Positions 34,052 to 45,020 are shown, numbered from the stretch's first letter. The stretch is DNA of 64,000 nucleotides from Myxocyprinus asiaticus (GCF_019703515.2 NC_059388.1:4491979-4555978), one strand, 5' to 3'. Numbers and translations: made by a program. Notes: generated by a model from the sequence alone, not told the origin.

Positions 34052-34262
34052 TAAAACCTGAATGAGTGGTTGCATACCAGCTCCTTTTATACCCGTATGT
34101 CTGGGGGAGTGGCATGCAAATACCACTCGCCAATTTTCATTGGCCTTTTATCAAAGACCAGAGGTGTCTCGGGCTCCCAAGAGTGACCCCTAGTGTCACT
34201 ACATTGACACAACGTCTCGTTCCCTCCATCAGGGAACGGAGGTTACGCAAGTAACCATGACG
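34052..34262 (+). repeat. Right inverted terminal repeat of the DIRS1-like element
   Basis: Inverted copy of 26283-26440 with an extra terminal stretch (GGAACGGAGGTTACGCAAGT) not present at the left end, the usual asymmetry of DIRS ends. It is followed by T-rich LTR sequence. Confidence 0.85.
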
Positions 34263-34898
34263 TTTTTTTTTGCATACACCTGTGTCAAATGCTGACAGGG
34301 GATGTCAGTGCTCGGATTCAAACCTTCATTGTTTCCTTTTGAATGTCGATTTTCTTAAGAGAACAATCTAATATTGAGACTGTTATACTGTTTGGTTATT
34401 AGTCCCTGATTCCAGGGTGGTGCCCCGGCGATATTAATCCTTATTAATATTCTATTGATTTTGATAATTGATCATTATCTTTGATGATTGCTGAATTTGA
34501 AGGATCAATAAGCTAGTGTTAATTCTAATCAGTGTGCCATTGATTTTAATAATTAATGATTATCTTTGATAATAATTAATATTCTATTGAATTTGATGAT
34601 TATCTTTAATGTGAAGGATTAAAAGAGCTAACATTGATTCAAATCAAGGTTCTATTGATTTTAATAACTGATAATTATCTTTGATAATTATTAATTATTG
34701 CTAATAACCAAACCCGCTCCTGAACGTAGCGCACTACATTTACTGGTGCCCCATATGAGGCTTTAATGAGTTAGATTCTATTATTTAATTTAAATATTCA
34801 TTAATAACTAAAGAAATAATTATTAATTATTTGATAGTAACACTGATCTAAACAACCAGTAGAACCTACATAATAATTGCTGCCCCATGTGAGGCAAC
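34263..34898 (+). repeat. Second LTR of copy 2, right part, with primer-site sequence
   Basis: Resumes the LTR (TGCATACACCTGTGTCAAAT as at 23457) and runs to CCTACA at about 34870. The following 28 bases match the bases after the first LTR, including the primer-binding-site counterpart. The AT-rich direct-repeat block has about three units here (34440-34690). Confidence 0.75.
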
Positions 34899-36255
34899 CA
34901 GCAGAACCTACACCAAGAAACTTTAAAATGGCAGTTATCAATCCGCTTATTAAGACGCCACAACTTGATCCTGGAGAATTGGCTGATTATAGACCGATTT
35001 CAAATCTCCCATTTATGTCAGAAATACTAGAAAATGTTGTGTCCTCCCAATTATGTTAGTTTCTATAGAGAAATAGTATATATGAACAATTTCAGTCAGG
35101 ATTTAGGCCACACCACCGTACAGAGACTTTAAAATATAATTTGACTCTCGATGGATGTACTGTTACATAGTCTTCAACAGCGAAGAATTTAGGTGTTATA
35201 TTTGATACCAATATGTCATTTGAAAATCTAATTTCCAATGTTTGTAGAACAGCATTCTTCCACCTAAGAAATATTGCTAAGTTACGACACATGCTCTCTG
35301 TTGCTGATGCCAAAAAACTAATTCATGCATTCATAACCTCAAGACTGGATTATTGTAATGCATTACTGGGAGGATGTTCAGCAAGTTCAATAAATAAACT
35401 TCAATTGGTTCAAAAGCAGCAGCCAGAGTGCTGACTAGAACCAAGAAATATGATCATATTAGCCCCATTTTATCGTCGTTACATTGGCTACCTGTTAAAT
35501 TTCATATTAATTATAAAATCCAGTTAACTACATATAAAGCTTTGAATGGTCTAGCTCCACAGTACTTAAGTGACCTTCTACCACGCTATAATCCATCACG
35601 TTCATTACAATCGCAAAACTCTGGCCTGTAAATAGTTCCTAGAATATAAAAATCCACAAAAGGAGGTAGATCCTTTTCCTATTTGGCTCCTAAACTATGG
35701 AATAGTCTCCCTAACACTGTTCGAGATGCAGACACACTCACTCAGTTTAAGTCTAGACTAAAGACTCAACTATTTAGCCAGGCATACACCTAATTTATTC
35801 TTCACCACACAATTAGGCTGCTTTAGTTAGGTCTGCCGGAACCTGAAACATTGCTCATTATCTATAACTCTGCAAAAAATGTAATTGCATCTACGCTAAT
35901 ATTATTCTATTTGTTTCCATGTCTCATCCAAGGGACTCCTATCCCGAGGTCACCAGAACTGGTCGCATCCAGCTCCATTCCTGCTTGGTATCAGACTCCA
36001 CTGCTACGTGTCTCTGAGTGATGATGACAAAATGCAGCCGGTGCCAGCCAGACAACACTTCAGTCTATTACGATGGACCTCAGAGGATGAACTGATGCCA
36101 ACTCCAACCGTAAGATATGGGATACTTCATTTGCCATTGCCTGAACCTTGGATTTAGGATAGACCTCACCGAAATTACCGGCCGGTTGAACTGCGAAGCA
36201 GCTCACTGTTCTCGGCCTGCATCACCTTGGTCTAATGATGGACTACACTCTTAAA
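34899..36255 (+). pseudogene. LINE remnant (CR1/L2 group), internally deleted
   Basis: An RT piece at 34925-35130 has VINPLIKTPQLDPGELADYRP and FRPHHRTETLK, with a stop between. It is joined to C-terminal domain pieces (KNLGVIFDTNMSFE; LDYCNALLGG; HISPILSSLHWLPVKF; LAPKLWNSLPNTVRDADTLT) in several frames up to about 35790. The palm with the catalytic aspartates is deleted. A 3' UTR follows (to about 36255), part of which recurs at 37829-37932. Confidence 0.85.
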
Positions 36256-36983
36256 ATGGAATACATAGACTATCAATAAATTGCCAACAAATGCCTTCAT
36301 TAGCCAACTAACAAAGGACAATGCATCTATATGAACTTCTGCAGTTAATCCAGGATGAACTTCAAAGACATTAGTCATTAATTTTACAGTTCTTACAAAA
36401 TCTTGTTTAAACACTGGCCCTTAACACTTACTTAGTTGACTCATTTTAAACCATGACTTGCACTGCACATAAATAGAGTTATACTACAGTTACAGGAAGT
36501 GTGAGTGACACATGCAGATTGTACCACCCATGAGTGGACAAATTTAGCTCGAGTGCTTTAATCTTTTGCCAAAACATCTCAAGATAAAAGGACGGAGTTG
36601 GCAAAAAAATGGATGCCAGAGCAGAGGTGACTGCAGCCACCCACTTGCCTCCATAATGAAAAGTGTCGCTCGACGTGGGTGTGCGATCTGCCATGCATGG
36701 ATGCACCCTGCCTAACCCTCTGAGAATGACAGACAGCAAAGCTTGCATTTAATCACACATACATATGGACGCACTCAAACATCTGCGCTAAGATTAGCAA
36801 CCCAACCTTATCTATCATCTGCTACGAATGGACTACATCACTCGTGGTGGTCTGACTAGTTCGTATGAAGTCCCTCATTTCTCCTGACTGTGTAATTACA
36901 CAAAAGCACTTAAAACATCCTTCACAAGGACATGTTGGCAAGTCAAAGGACTGTTACTGAGGATTCCTTGGCATCAAAGTCTC
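36256..36983. other. Non-coding stretch, nothing recognised
   Basis: No exon or repeat end that I can support. Confidence 0.35.
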
Positions 36984-37648
36984 TTAGGGTGCGTTCACAC
37001 TTGTAGTTCTGTTCTCTTGGTCCTCTTGGTCCGGACCAAAAAAGAAAATTATACATTTAGTCCTGGTTCGCTTAGCGTTCACACTGTCATTTTTAACACC
37101 GAACCTAAAGATATAAAACAAAAGTCATCAAGAAAAAGTCACAACCTGATTGGACAGCTTTTATGACGTATTTTTGTGACGGAACTTGCTGAACATCCAA
37201 AACAATGCTGGCTGCTGGGCGAAATGCACTCGTTAGATTTATATATGTATATATGGTGTTTTTTTTTAAAGGAGTCAAAAGAGCACAAGGAATTCCTCCA
37301 TTGCACACACAAACGAAGATATGCTGCAAGGACGGCTGACGGCGGGTACGACGCCTGTACCGAACTGTAATGGGCAACATAGCTCCTATGATGAGAAGAA
37401 CCAGGTATGCTTGAGGTCAGTATTAGGCAAATTAATTCCTGTTTTTGGTCCGTTTAGACGTCTTTGGTCCATGTTGCGTTCATACATCAATCGAATATAT
37501 AGTTTGTTTGGAAGCGGACCGAGACCTACTATTCAGGCGGTCTCGGTCCGCAGCGTTCACATTTGTTCAAATGAACCGCACCAACAGAACAATCGCACCA
37601 GAGTTCATTTTAATCTAACCAAACCTGCCAAGTGTGAACACACCCTAA
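36984..37648. mobile_element. MITE-like element with 20-bp inverted repeats
   Basis: The left end TTAGGGTGCGTTCACACTTG (36984-37003) and the complement of the right end (37629-37648) differ at one position. The 665-base interior has GGTCCGGACC-type palindromic pieces and no transposase. The family was not identified and no clear target duplication was found. Confidence 0.75.
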
Positions 37649-37828
37649 GTCACTTTCATGTGTCTTAAATGATCGTTTTTGACCAAGTGTAAGAACCCCC
37701 AAGGTTTACAAAAACAGTTGTGTTGTAGCAACTACTAATGTGATAATTTAAATGCAACTAGATTTCTACATTTTATTCTTACCCATACAAAACTTACTAC
37801 CTAGATGCTAAGATGTTGTGGTTGTTAG

Positions 37829-37932
37829 ACCTCACTGAAATTACCGGCCGGTTGAACTGCGAAGCAGCTCACTGTTCTCGGCCTGCATCACCTTGGTCTA
37901 ATGATGGACTAATGACGGACTACACTCTTGTT
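37829..37932 (+). repeat. Second fragment of the LINE 3' UTR
   Basis: About 100 bases match 36153-36255 (shared ACCGGCCGGTTGAACTGCGA), with a small duplication of ATGATGGACTA-like sequence. It is an isolated fragment. Confidence 0.75.
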
Positions 37933-38255
37933 GGGTGGTTCCTTTCTAGCCCAAGTCAAAAGAGCCCATGCCCAAGTCTCTATGATATTCTGGTAAAAAT
38001 TACACGTCATATAGATTTTAGAGCATGTTAGATGCTCCTCAATAAGCCGCATGATTTGAGGTTCATTCATCTCCATAGCACAAACAGTGCAGGACAAGTT
38101 AAATGCCAAAGTTTGAAATGGTAGGGTTAAGGGTTTGAACAAAAGTCAGAGCAAAAAGTTACTTTGCTTTGGCATTTGTTGTGTGAAAAATCCTGGTTGC
38201 CCTCAGAGGCTGATCGTAAGAAGAAGTGTTTGCAAATGACTGAAACATCACTCAC

Positions 38256-38317
38256 CCGCCCTTGATGTAGTCCAGGAAGGTGACTTCAGTATCAATGAGA
38301 AATGACAGCAGTGTTAC
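38256..38317 (-). CDS. cpne8-like: Copine exon (start of vWA domain)
   Basis: A 62-base exon. The minus strand has an acceptor (GTCACAG at 38318-38324) and a strong donor (GTGAGTG from 38255 down). The product is VTLLSFLIDTEVTFLDYIKGG (phase 0 in, last codon split 2/1). This is the conserved entry to the copine vWA (A) domain, which binds target proteins. It joins in phase to the exon at 40149-40202. The following exon, which should begin TQ(I/L)NFTVAIDF in copines, was not found in 1-38255, so the next intron exceeds 38 kb or the exon is hidden. The paralogue (cpne8 rather than cpne5 or cpne9) is judged from memory. Confidence 0.88.
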
Positions 38318-38452
38318 CTGTGACATAACAGGAAGTCAGAGAATCCCATGACAATACTGTGTGCCATCAATGTTGCTTTATCAACAATTAACTGAAGTTT
38401 CAGAGTAAAAATGCTTCTAATTTAAGCAAAGGGGAAACAGGTAGCAGCAAAC

Positions 38453-40107
38453 CAGTGTTGGGGAATTAGCCACTTTAAATTATGACTTATTTGACAAGCT
38501 ACAGTTTCAAAGTAAATAAACTACTTACACTACAAGCCAGTAACAAACAGTCCTTAACAACACAAGCTATTTAAGGTTGTACCTTTTTAAAGATATGAAG
38601 TGTAAGTGTAGTTTTAGCGGGAGACTCCTAATCATTCATCAGTACACTAATAATTAATATAACCTCTTGTCCAATCACATATTGCTTCTTTCTTTAAAGG
38701 TCTCTTAGCCTATCTCTCTCTGCATTTTCAGTGTGCTGATGTGGCAACCTCCACATCACCGCTGCCACCACCAGTAGAGTCCCTGTCCTGTCACCGGGGG
38801 TAGGCTCCTCGTTCTATCAGGAAGACTCGCAGACTTGAGTGAAATTTAAGATTACATTTATTTGATGAATATAAAACAGAAATGTAATGTCTCTCTTTGG
38901 CGTAAGCCCCGTCTGGCGATCCGAAGAAGTTGTACTCCGAACCGTCATATCCTGCCGGAGATAGGAGGCAGGGGCGAGGAGCCTACCCCCGTGCAGTACG
39001 GGACTCAACTGGTGGTGGTGGGGTGGTGGAGGATGCCGTGTTAGCACACTGAAACAGCAACATGATAGATTGTGAGCAGACTTATAAAGCATTGGCTTAC
39101 ATGTGATTGGCTAGGAGTTACCTAGCTAATGGTGCGATGATGTACAGCTGCTAGTCTTCTTGCTAGAACTACGCTGCGCTTACATTTCCTGCCATCTTTC
39201 ATCTGGCAGGATCTTACAGTTCAAGCTAGAATCCCATCGGACCGTCGGACAGGGGCTAACACCAAAGATGGACATTAACCAACTGTGTTGCTGTTATTCT
39301 TTTAATAAAAGATTCTGTGAATCTATTTAGTCTACGAGTCTTCTGATAGAACTGACGTTCTGAAGAAGTTCAGGTTGCAAAGAGGACTTCATGTGACTGT
39401 TAAACATGATTCCAGATTGTTCTTCACCCACCAAAGTTTCAACACTTGATAAACGGTAAGCCAATATGTGCTGAGGGGCTGCTGTGCCTTGTTAAAACTG
39501 TGTATGTTTACTATTACAAATGTTGCCTATGATGCTTAAATAAACTAAAAAATGTGCTTGCTTGGAGAAGAAATTATGAAGAGACTGAGTGATTTCAGAT
39601 TCGGGCATAAGTCAGGTTGGGGCTTCAAATTTGATTGTACCAGTTGGGTACGGGCCGGGTATGGGTTTCAACTTAATGGCCGTGCAGACCTCTACATATG
39701 TCATTTGTTTTTAATAATTATAGAAATATACAGTTATTCCACCAAGTAATATAGTTCATTAGCCTAACTGTGGCTGTTTGCAGTTACCAAGCAATGATGT
39801 GAATGAAAAGAAAATGACTTGTCACAGGTGTGTGTTCATTGGCATTTTATAGAGGCTTCCAACGTAGCACATCCAGTCAGAATTTAAAGTTAGAAATCCC
39901 CCCAAATATTCAAAACGATTCACTTTCACAAAACTGGATTTATAAACAGCAATGTTGTGTTTTGTTATGCTACACAGCTACTTGATGGAAAAAGTATTGT
40001 TACTGTAAAACCTGCACTATTTCGAAAAACCGCTAAGCCACTACCACACTTAAAATGTAGTTACATTAGTAGGATCACTAATGTTAGTTAGTTATTCCCC
40101 AACACTG
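38453..40107. mobile_element. hAT-like non-autonomous element filling a copine intron
   Basis: The ends are CAGTGTTGGGGAAT (38453) and its inverted complement (ending 40107). The flanking 8-mers CAGCAAAC and CACCAAAA agree at six of eight positions, compatible with an aged hAT target duplication. No transposase frame is present in 1.65 kb. The element lies between copine exons at 38256-38317 and 40149-40202, leaving only about 135 and 41 bases of intron outside it. Confidence 0.7.
38729..39051. repeat. Foldback (long imperfect inverted repeat) inside the hAT-like element
   Basis: Arm 38729-38811 (CAGTGTGCTGATGTGGCAAC ... GGGGGTAGGCTCCTCG) pairs with arm 38975-39051. The loop is about 163 bases. 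Identity is high at the inner end (GGGGGTAGGCTCCTCG exact) and outer end (CAGTGTGCT exact), lower in the middle. It may be a smaller element nested in the hAT. Confidence 0.7.
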
Positions 40108-40148
40108 CACCAAAATCACATGCTAGCACAAAAAGTGCTTCTCCTTAC

Positions 40149-40202
40149 TGTTCCAGAGTTGAGATATTTTTTCTTCTTTCCTTTCTTCTTGGGGTTTATG
40201 AC
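40149..40202 (-). CDS. cpne8-like: Copine exon (C2B-vWA linker)
   Basis: A 54-base, phase 0-0 exon between an acceptor (CAAACAG) and donor (GTAAGG) on the minus strand. It encodes VINPKKKGKKKKYLNSGT, the Lys-rich linker after the second C2 domain, well known in copines. It is joined by phase to YE at the end of 54092-54167 and to VTLL at the start of 38256-38317. The intron upstream is 13.9 kb and repeat-filled; the one downstream is 1.83 kb. Confidence 0.88.
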
Positions 40203-40275
40203 CTGTTTGAAGAGATGAGTGATTACGGGATAATGGAAACTGTAAAACAATTGCACTCATAAACATAAACTCTAC

Positions 40276-40879
40276 TGTCAGGATCCAGCCACTTCTGTTG
40301 GTTTAGTTCATAGTTTTTGTGGCTGGATTCAGACATCCATGTTTTGTTCTGTTGTGTGTGAACACGTGGCTTTGGATTCGTTTTCATAGCCATGTGTTCT
40401 TGTGTCTTGTCTATAGCGTCAGGATCCTGTCACTTTGTACCATTTTTTGACTGGATCCTGACACTTGTATCGTGTCTGTCCTGTCTGTGAGTATATTTGT
40501 TTGGGTTTTTCATTGCCACATGCTCTTCTGTCTTGAGTGATAACCCTGCCCTCTCGTTTGCCTTATCAGTTCATTAGTTACACCTGCCCTCCTCATTACT
40601 CTCCTTGCTTTCTCCCCTATTTAAGCTCCTCTCGTGTTCAGTCCTGTGCCAGATTGTTTTGTAGTTTGCAAGTGTGTCTTGTGGATTCTAGTTTTGTTTC
40701 CCTGTTGGTTCCTGAAGTTTGGTTTGTCTAGTCTTTGTTTATCTTTTAGTTAGTTTTTTTGCCCTGCTTTGTTGTTCCTCTCCCTCCTGAGAGTTTTTGT
40801 TTGTATTTTGTTTATTTTAAATAAAGCTTTTTTTGTATTATTGCCTCTGCAGTTAGGTCCTCCCTCAAAACTTGTGACA
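40276..40879 (+). mobile_element. Solo LTR with 5-bp target duplication
   Basis: The 604-base sequence starts TGTCAGGATCC and ends ACTTGTGACA (TG...CA). TCTAC occurs immediately on both sides (40271-40275 and 40880-40884). Inside are a TATA-like CCTATTTAAGCTCC (about 40616) and AATAAA (about 40820), in the right order for an LTR promoter and polyadenylation signal. No internal domain remains, so it arose by LTR-LTR recombination. The family is unknown. Orientation is plus by these signals. Confidence 0.85.
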
Positions 40880-41087
40880 TCTACATCATTTTGTTGCATG
40901 TAATGTTGTTATGTCTCTATACAAAATACCTTCTAGATTGAAATTAACTTTAAATGTAGAAATTCAGCTTCTTCAGAGGATGAAGCAGTTTTCTCTAAAC
41001 TGCATTACAATATGCATCCAACAAGCCACATACTGTATACAAGATACAGGCCCTTATATACAAAGAACCAAACAACACACATATATA

Positions 41088-42656
41088 CAGGTGCATCTCA
41101 ATAAATTAGAATGTCGTGGAAAAGTTCATTTATTTCAGTAATTCAACTCAAATTGTGAAACTCGTGTATTAAATAAATTCAGTGCACACAGACTGAAGTA
41201 GTTTAAGTCTCTGGTTCTTTTAATTGTGATGATTTTGGCTCACATTTAACAAAAACCCACCAATTCACTATCTCAAAAAATTAGAATACATCATAAGACC
41301 AATAAAAAAAAACATTTTTAGTGAATTGTTAGCCTTCTAGAAAGTATGTTCATTTACTGTATATGTACTCAATACTTGGTAGGGGCTCCTTTTGCTTTAA
41401 TTACTGCCTCAATTCGGCGTGGCATGGAGGTGATCAGTTTGTGGCACTGCTGAGGTGGTATGGAAGCCCAGGTTTCTTTGACAGTGGCCTTCAGCTCATC
41501 TGCATTTTTTGGTCTCTTGTTTCTCATTTTCCTCTTGACAATACCCCATAGATTCTCTATGGGGTTCAGGTCTGGTGAGTTTGCTGGCCAGTCAAGCACA
41601 CCAACACCATGGTCATTTAACCAACTTTTGGTGCTTTTGGCAGTGTGGGCAGGTGCCAAATCCTGCTGGAAAATGAAATCAGCATCTTTAAAAAGCTGGT
41701 CAGCAGAAGGAAGCAGAAGTACTCCAAAATTTCTTGGTAAATGGGTGCAGTGACTTTGGTTTTCAAAAAACACAATGGACCAACACCAGCAGATGACATT
41801 GCACCCCAAATCATCACAGACTGTGGAAACTTAACACTGGACTTCAAACAACTTGGGCTATGAGCTTCTCCACCCTTCCTCCAGACTCTAGGACCTTGGT
41901 TTCCAAATGAAATACAAAACTTGCTCTCATCTGAAAAGAGGACTTTGGACCACTGGGCAACAGTCCAGTTCTTCTTCTCCTTAGCCCAGGTAAGACGCCT
42001 CTGATGTTGTCTGTGGTTCAGGAGTGGCTTAACAAGAGGAATACGACAACTGTAGCCAAATTCCTTGACATGTCTGTGTCTTGAAGCCTTGACCCCAGCC
42101 TCAGTCCATTCCTTGTGAAGTTCACCCGAATTCTTGAATCGATTTTGCTTGACAATCATAAGGCTGCGGTTCTCTCGGTTGGTTGTGCATCTTTTTCTTC
42201 CACACTTTTTCCTTCCACTCAACTTTCTGTTAACATGCTTGGATACAGCACTCTGTGAACAGCCAGCTTCTTTGGCAATGAATGTTTGTGGCTTACCCTC
42301 CTTGTGAAGGGTGTCAATGATTGTCTTCTGGACAACTGTCAGATCAGCAGTCTTCCCCATGATTGTGTAGCCTAGTGAACCAAACTGAGAGACCATTTTG
42401 AAGGCTCAGGAAACCTTTGCAGGTGTTTTGAGTTGATTAGCTGATTGGCATGTCACCATATTCTAATTTTTTGAGATAGTGAATTGGTGGGTTTTTGTTA
42501 AATGTGAGCCAAAATCATCACAATTAAAAGAACCAAAGACTTAAACTACTTCAGTCTGTGTGCATTGAATTTATTTAATACACGAGTTTCACAATTTGAG
42601 TTGAATTACTGAAATAAATGAACTTTTCCATGACATTCCAATTTATTGAGATGCAC

Positions 42657-42659
<3 letters not shown>
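41088..42659 (-). pseudogene. Tc1/mariner family A copy 2, frameshifted transposase
   Basis: Same family and orientation as 11777-13365, with TA flanks and roughly 200-base inverted repeats. The transposase frame starts at MGKTADL (42360) and carries LFSDESKF. It loses some codons (RIVKQ reads IVKQ, and a gap after KAS) and shifts frame near 41712 (after EILEY). The C-terminal half with FQQDLAPAHTAK and DLNPIENLWG continues in another frame (41369-41712). It is probably inactive. Confidence 0.93.

Positions 42660-42719
<60 letters not shown>
42660..42719. repeat. (AT)n microsatellite next to Tc1 copy 2
   Basis: About 29 uninterrupted AT units start at the right-hand TA of the element. Confidence 0.95.
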
Positions 42720-42720
<1 letters not shown>

Positions 42721-42786
42721 CATTTGTGAACATAATGCATTAAGAAACCATATTGCATACTTTTCCACCCTAAAGTCCACTTATAA

Positions 42787-43510
42787 TCAGCATTTTTCCA
42801 CTGCAGGAACTTTTCCTAGTTCCTCAAACTATTGTATGTTCACATTAGGCCCTTTCCCACCTCAGGGACTAAAGCTGTTTTAGACACTTTTCCCCGGGAC
42901 TAATACTTTTCGTAGTTTTCTCACCTGAGGACCTACAGTTCCTCGTAGCTGCTTTAAGTTACATTTTTAGCTCCTACTCTGGGGTACTTTTGGCAAGTAT
43001 AGTTCTCTGCAGAACAGTAATGGGTATTTTCAAATCTGTAGGTGTTTCCAAAGCAGGATGGGCATTTCTAAACTATCCAATGAAAGTAGGGACTCTCAGT
43101 GGTTTGAAAATGCCCACTGATTGGGAAAAGCCCATTTTTGTTCTCCAGAGATATAAGCCCTCACTTTTGGTGGCATAGAGGGACTGTGGGAGGTGCTGCT
43201 GCCTGTGATTGGTCAAAAACCTATGACGCACAAAGCAATGAGAAACGTGAGGAGTCGGCAGCCACCATTTGTAAACAAACTTGTAGCTGCTAGCCTACTA
43301 CTCAGAATATTGCACTAATTTTACAATTCCCTTAACAGAACTAACATAAAACCCACAAAGTATCCAAAAAAGAATCTCCCGTTTCACATATGTGTGTAAG
43401 GGTTGAGCAGAGCTGCTGAGCTACGCGTGTGCTGCTGAACCAAACCAGGAAACTTTTTATTACCTGCTTCAGGGGTAGTAATTTCCTTGCAAAGTGGAAC
43501 TATTTGGGTG
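42787..43510. mobile_element. Possible non-autonomous element
   Basis: The left TTTTTCCACTGCAGGAAC and the complement of the right end (TTCCACTTTGCAAGGAAA) are loosely similar as inverted repeats. Composition changes inside (GC-richer, repeated GGGACTA and CAGGGAC words). The boundaries and family are not certain. Confidence 0.35.
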
Positions 43511-45015
43511 CAGTAAGAAAAGAGAACATTTCTCGTTGGTCAAGAGAAATGTGACAACAGCCATCAGATAGCTGATAACGGATATTTTTAAAAGATAGGT
43601 TAGAAAGCTTCGCTAGAACCTTTGTTGAATTGTTGTTATCATAGGTTTTCCAAATTGAAATGGACAGATAGATGGTGCTGTTATGGCTCTTCAGAGTATT
43701 TATGGAGAAAAAAAAAATTGTGAGTTTGAACCGTTAACCAGAAACGAGAAAATGCACAAATAATATCTGACAATCTTGTCAAGTTTGGCTATGATGACCA
43801 CAACGTTAAACTATGTAGACTGAAAATTAAGAAAATCAAACAAGACTACAAGAGAAAGCAACAGACAAAATGCATTTGACTGCAAATGAGGGTAACATTA
43901 AAGCCATCTCTTCTACTCTGCTTTGGCTCTCCTGTTGTTTTACTTTATCTCTTACAAATCCATGTGCATCTTGACCAAGTGAAGTTTTTCACAACTAAAC
44001 AGGAAAATAAAAACACGGAGGCCGTGAAATAATTAATCGTCTTGGCTGTTGTTGCATTAAGACATCATCGCTATAACAGCGTCAAAAGCTTATTTAAATG
44101 CTTTCTGTGTCCCTGGTGTTAAAACAACGTTACAATGTTGTTGGAAGAGGTACAGTTCCACAACAAACAGATTTTAGTTCAGGTACTAGTCCTACAATTG
44201 TGTGGAAAACACCTGTTTCTTGTACCAAACACAAAACCATTTTCCATCATGACTATTTTCCACCCTCTCTCTTTTGCTACTGTACCTTAACAGTAAGATA
44301 TCTACAGTATATGTAAATTACTTCTATTATTATTGGCTAACCTCTGAGGGCAGGTGAAGTTTCTGAATTGGTGTTAATATGTGAATGTGGGTGGTCATAC
44401 GTTAATCATCTTATTGTCATGATCATTAAGATTGATCAACAAGTCATTTTTAAAGTTACATTTCGATAAATGGTCTGGGTGTACAGGGAAGGAAGTTTTA
44501 AGATCTAAATATAAGAGTAGGCGGTCTATAAACTTAATCTAATTCTAATGTCAAATTTTTTTTAATACATGTCCCCTTGAAGTATTTATGGTTTTTTGCA
44601 GACTGAAAAAGAGAATATGTTTGCCAGTTAATATAAATAGACAAATTTCATGGTCCATTCTGAAAACATATGGTTTCACTTAAACGCCAACACACAGTCA
44701 TGCAGACAAACACACGCACATTTTCTGATCTAAATAAGGACATACAGTACCATAGACTTGTATTGTTTTAGATAAAGTTCATTTAATTATAATTACACTA
44801 ATCCAAAATTTTTTGGATTTTTATAATAATAATAATAATACAAAATCTTTATTTATTTTATAGTTGTTGTTTTTTTAATTGAGGACATCACCAACTTTGT
44901 CACACACAAAAGACCATGTATTTCAATTATGTGTAACAATATATAAGGGTAATTGACAAATAAGGCTGTCCGAGGTGATACAAAATTAGAAATCTTTTAA
45001 AAATGTAGTTTAAAA
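43511..45015. other. Non-coding stretch, nothing recognised
   Basis: Copine intron. Apart from an (AAT)n run near 44823-44840 no repeat or exon could be supported. Confidence 0.4.
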
Positions 45016-45020
45016 CACAC

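Larger units (their letters stand above)
26260..34262 (+). mobile_element. DIRS1-like tyrosine-recombinase retrotransposon
   Basis: Gene order is gag, truncated RT, RNase H and tyrosine recombinase, with inverted terminal repeats and an internal complementary region near the right end. That architecture is typical of DIRS1 and of no other retrotransposon group. Without the LINE insertion (30548-33240) it is about 5.3 kb. It interrupts an LTR; T-runs flank both junctions and no clear target duplication is seen, as expected when a tyrosine recombinase integrates a circular intermediate. Frameshifts in gag and recombinase and an RT deletion make it non-autonomous. Confidence 0.92.

Noticed and set aside
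36700..36950. Possible host exon near the LINE remnant
   Set aside because: No splice-flanked frame matching copine or any other protein could be found.
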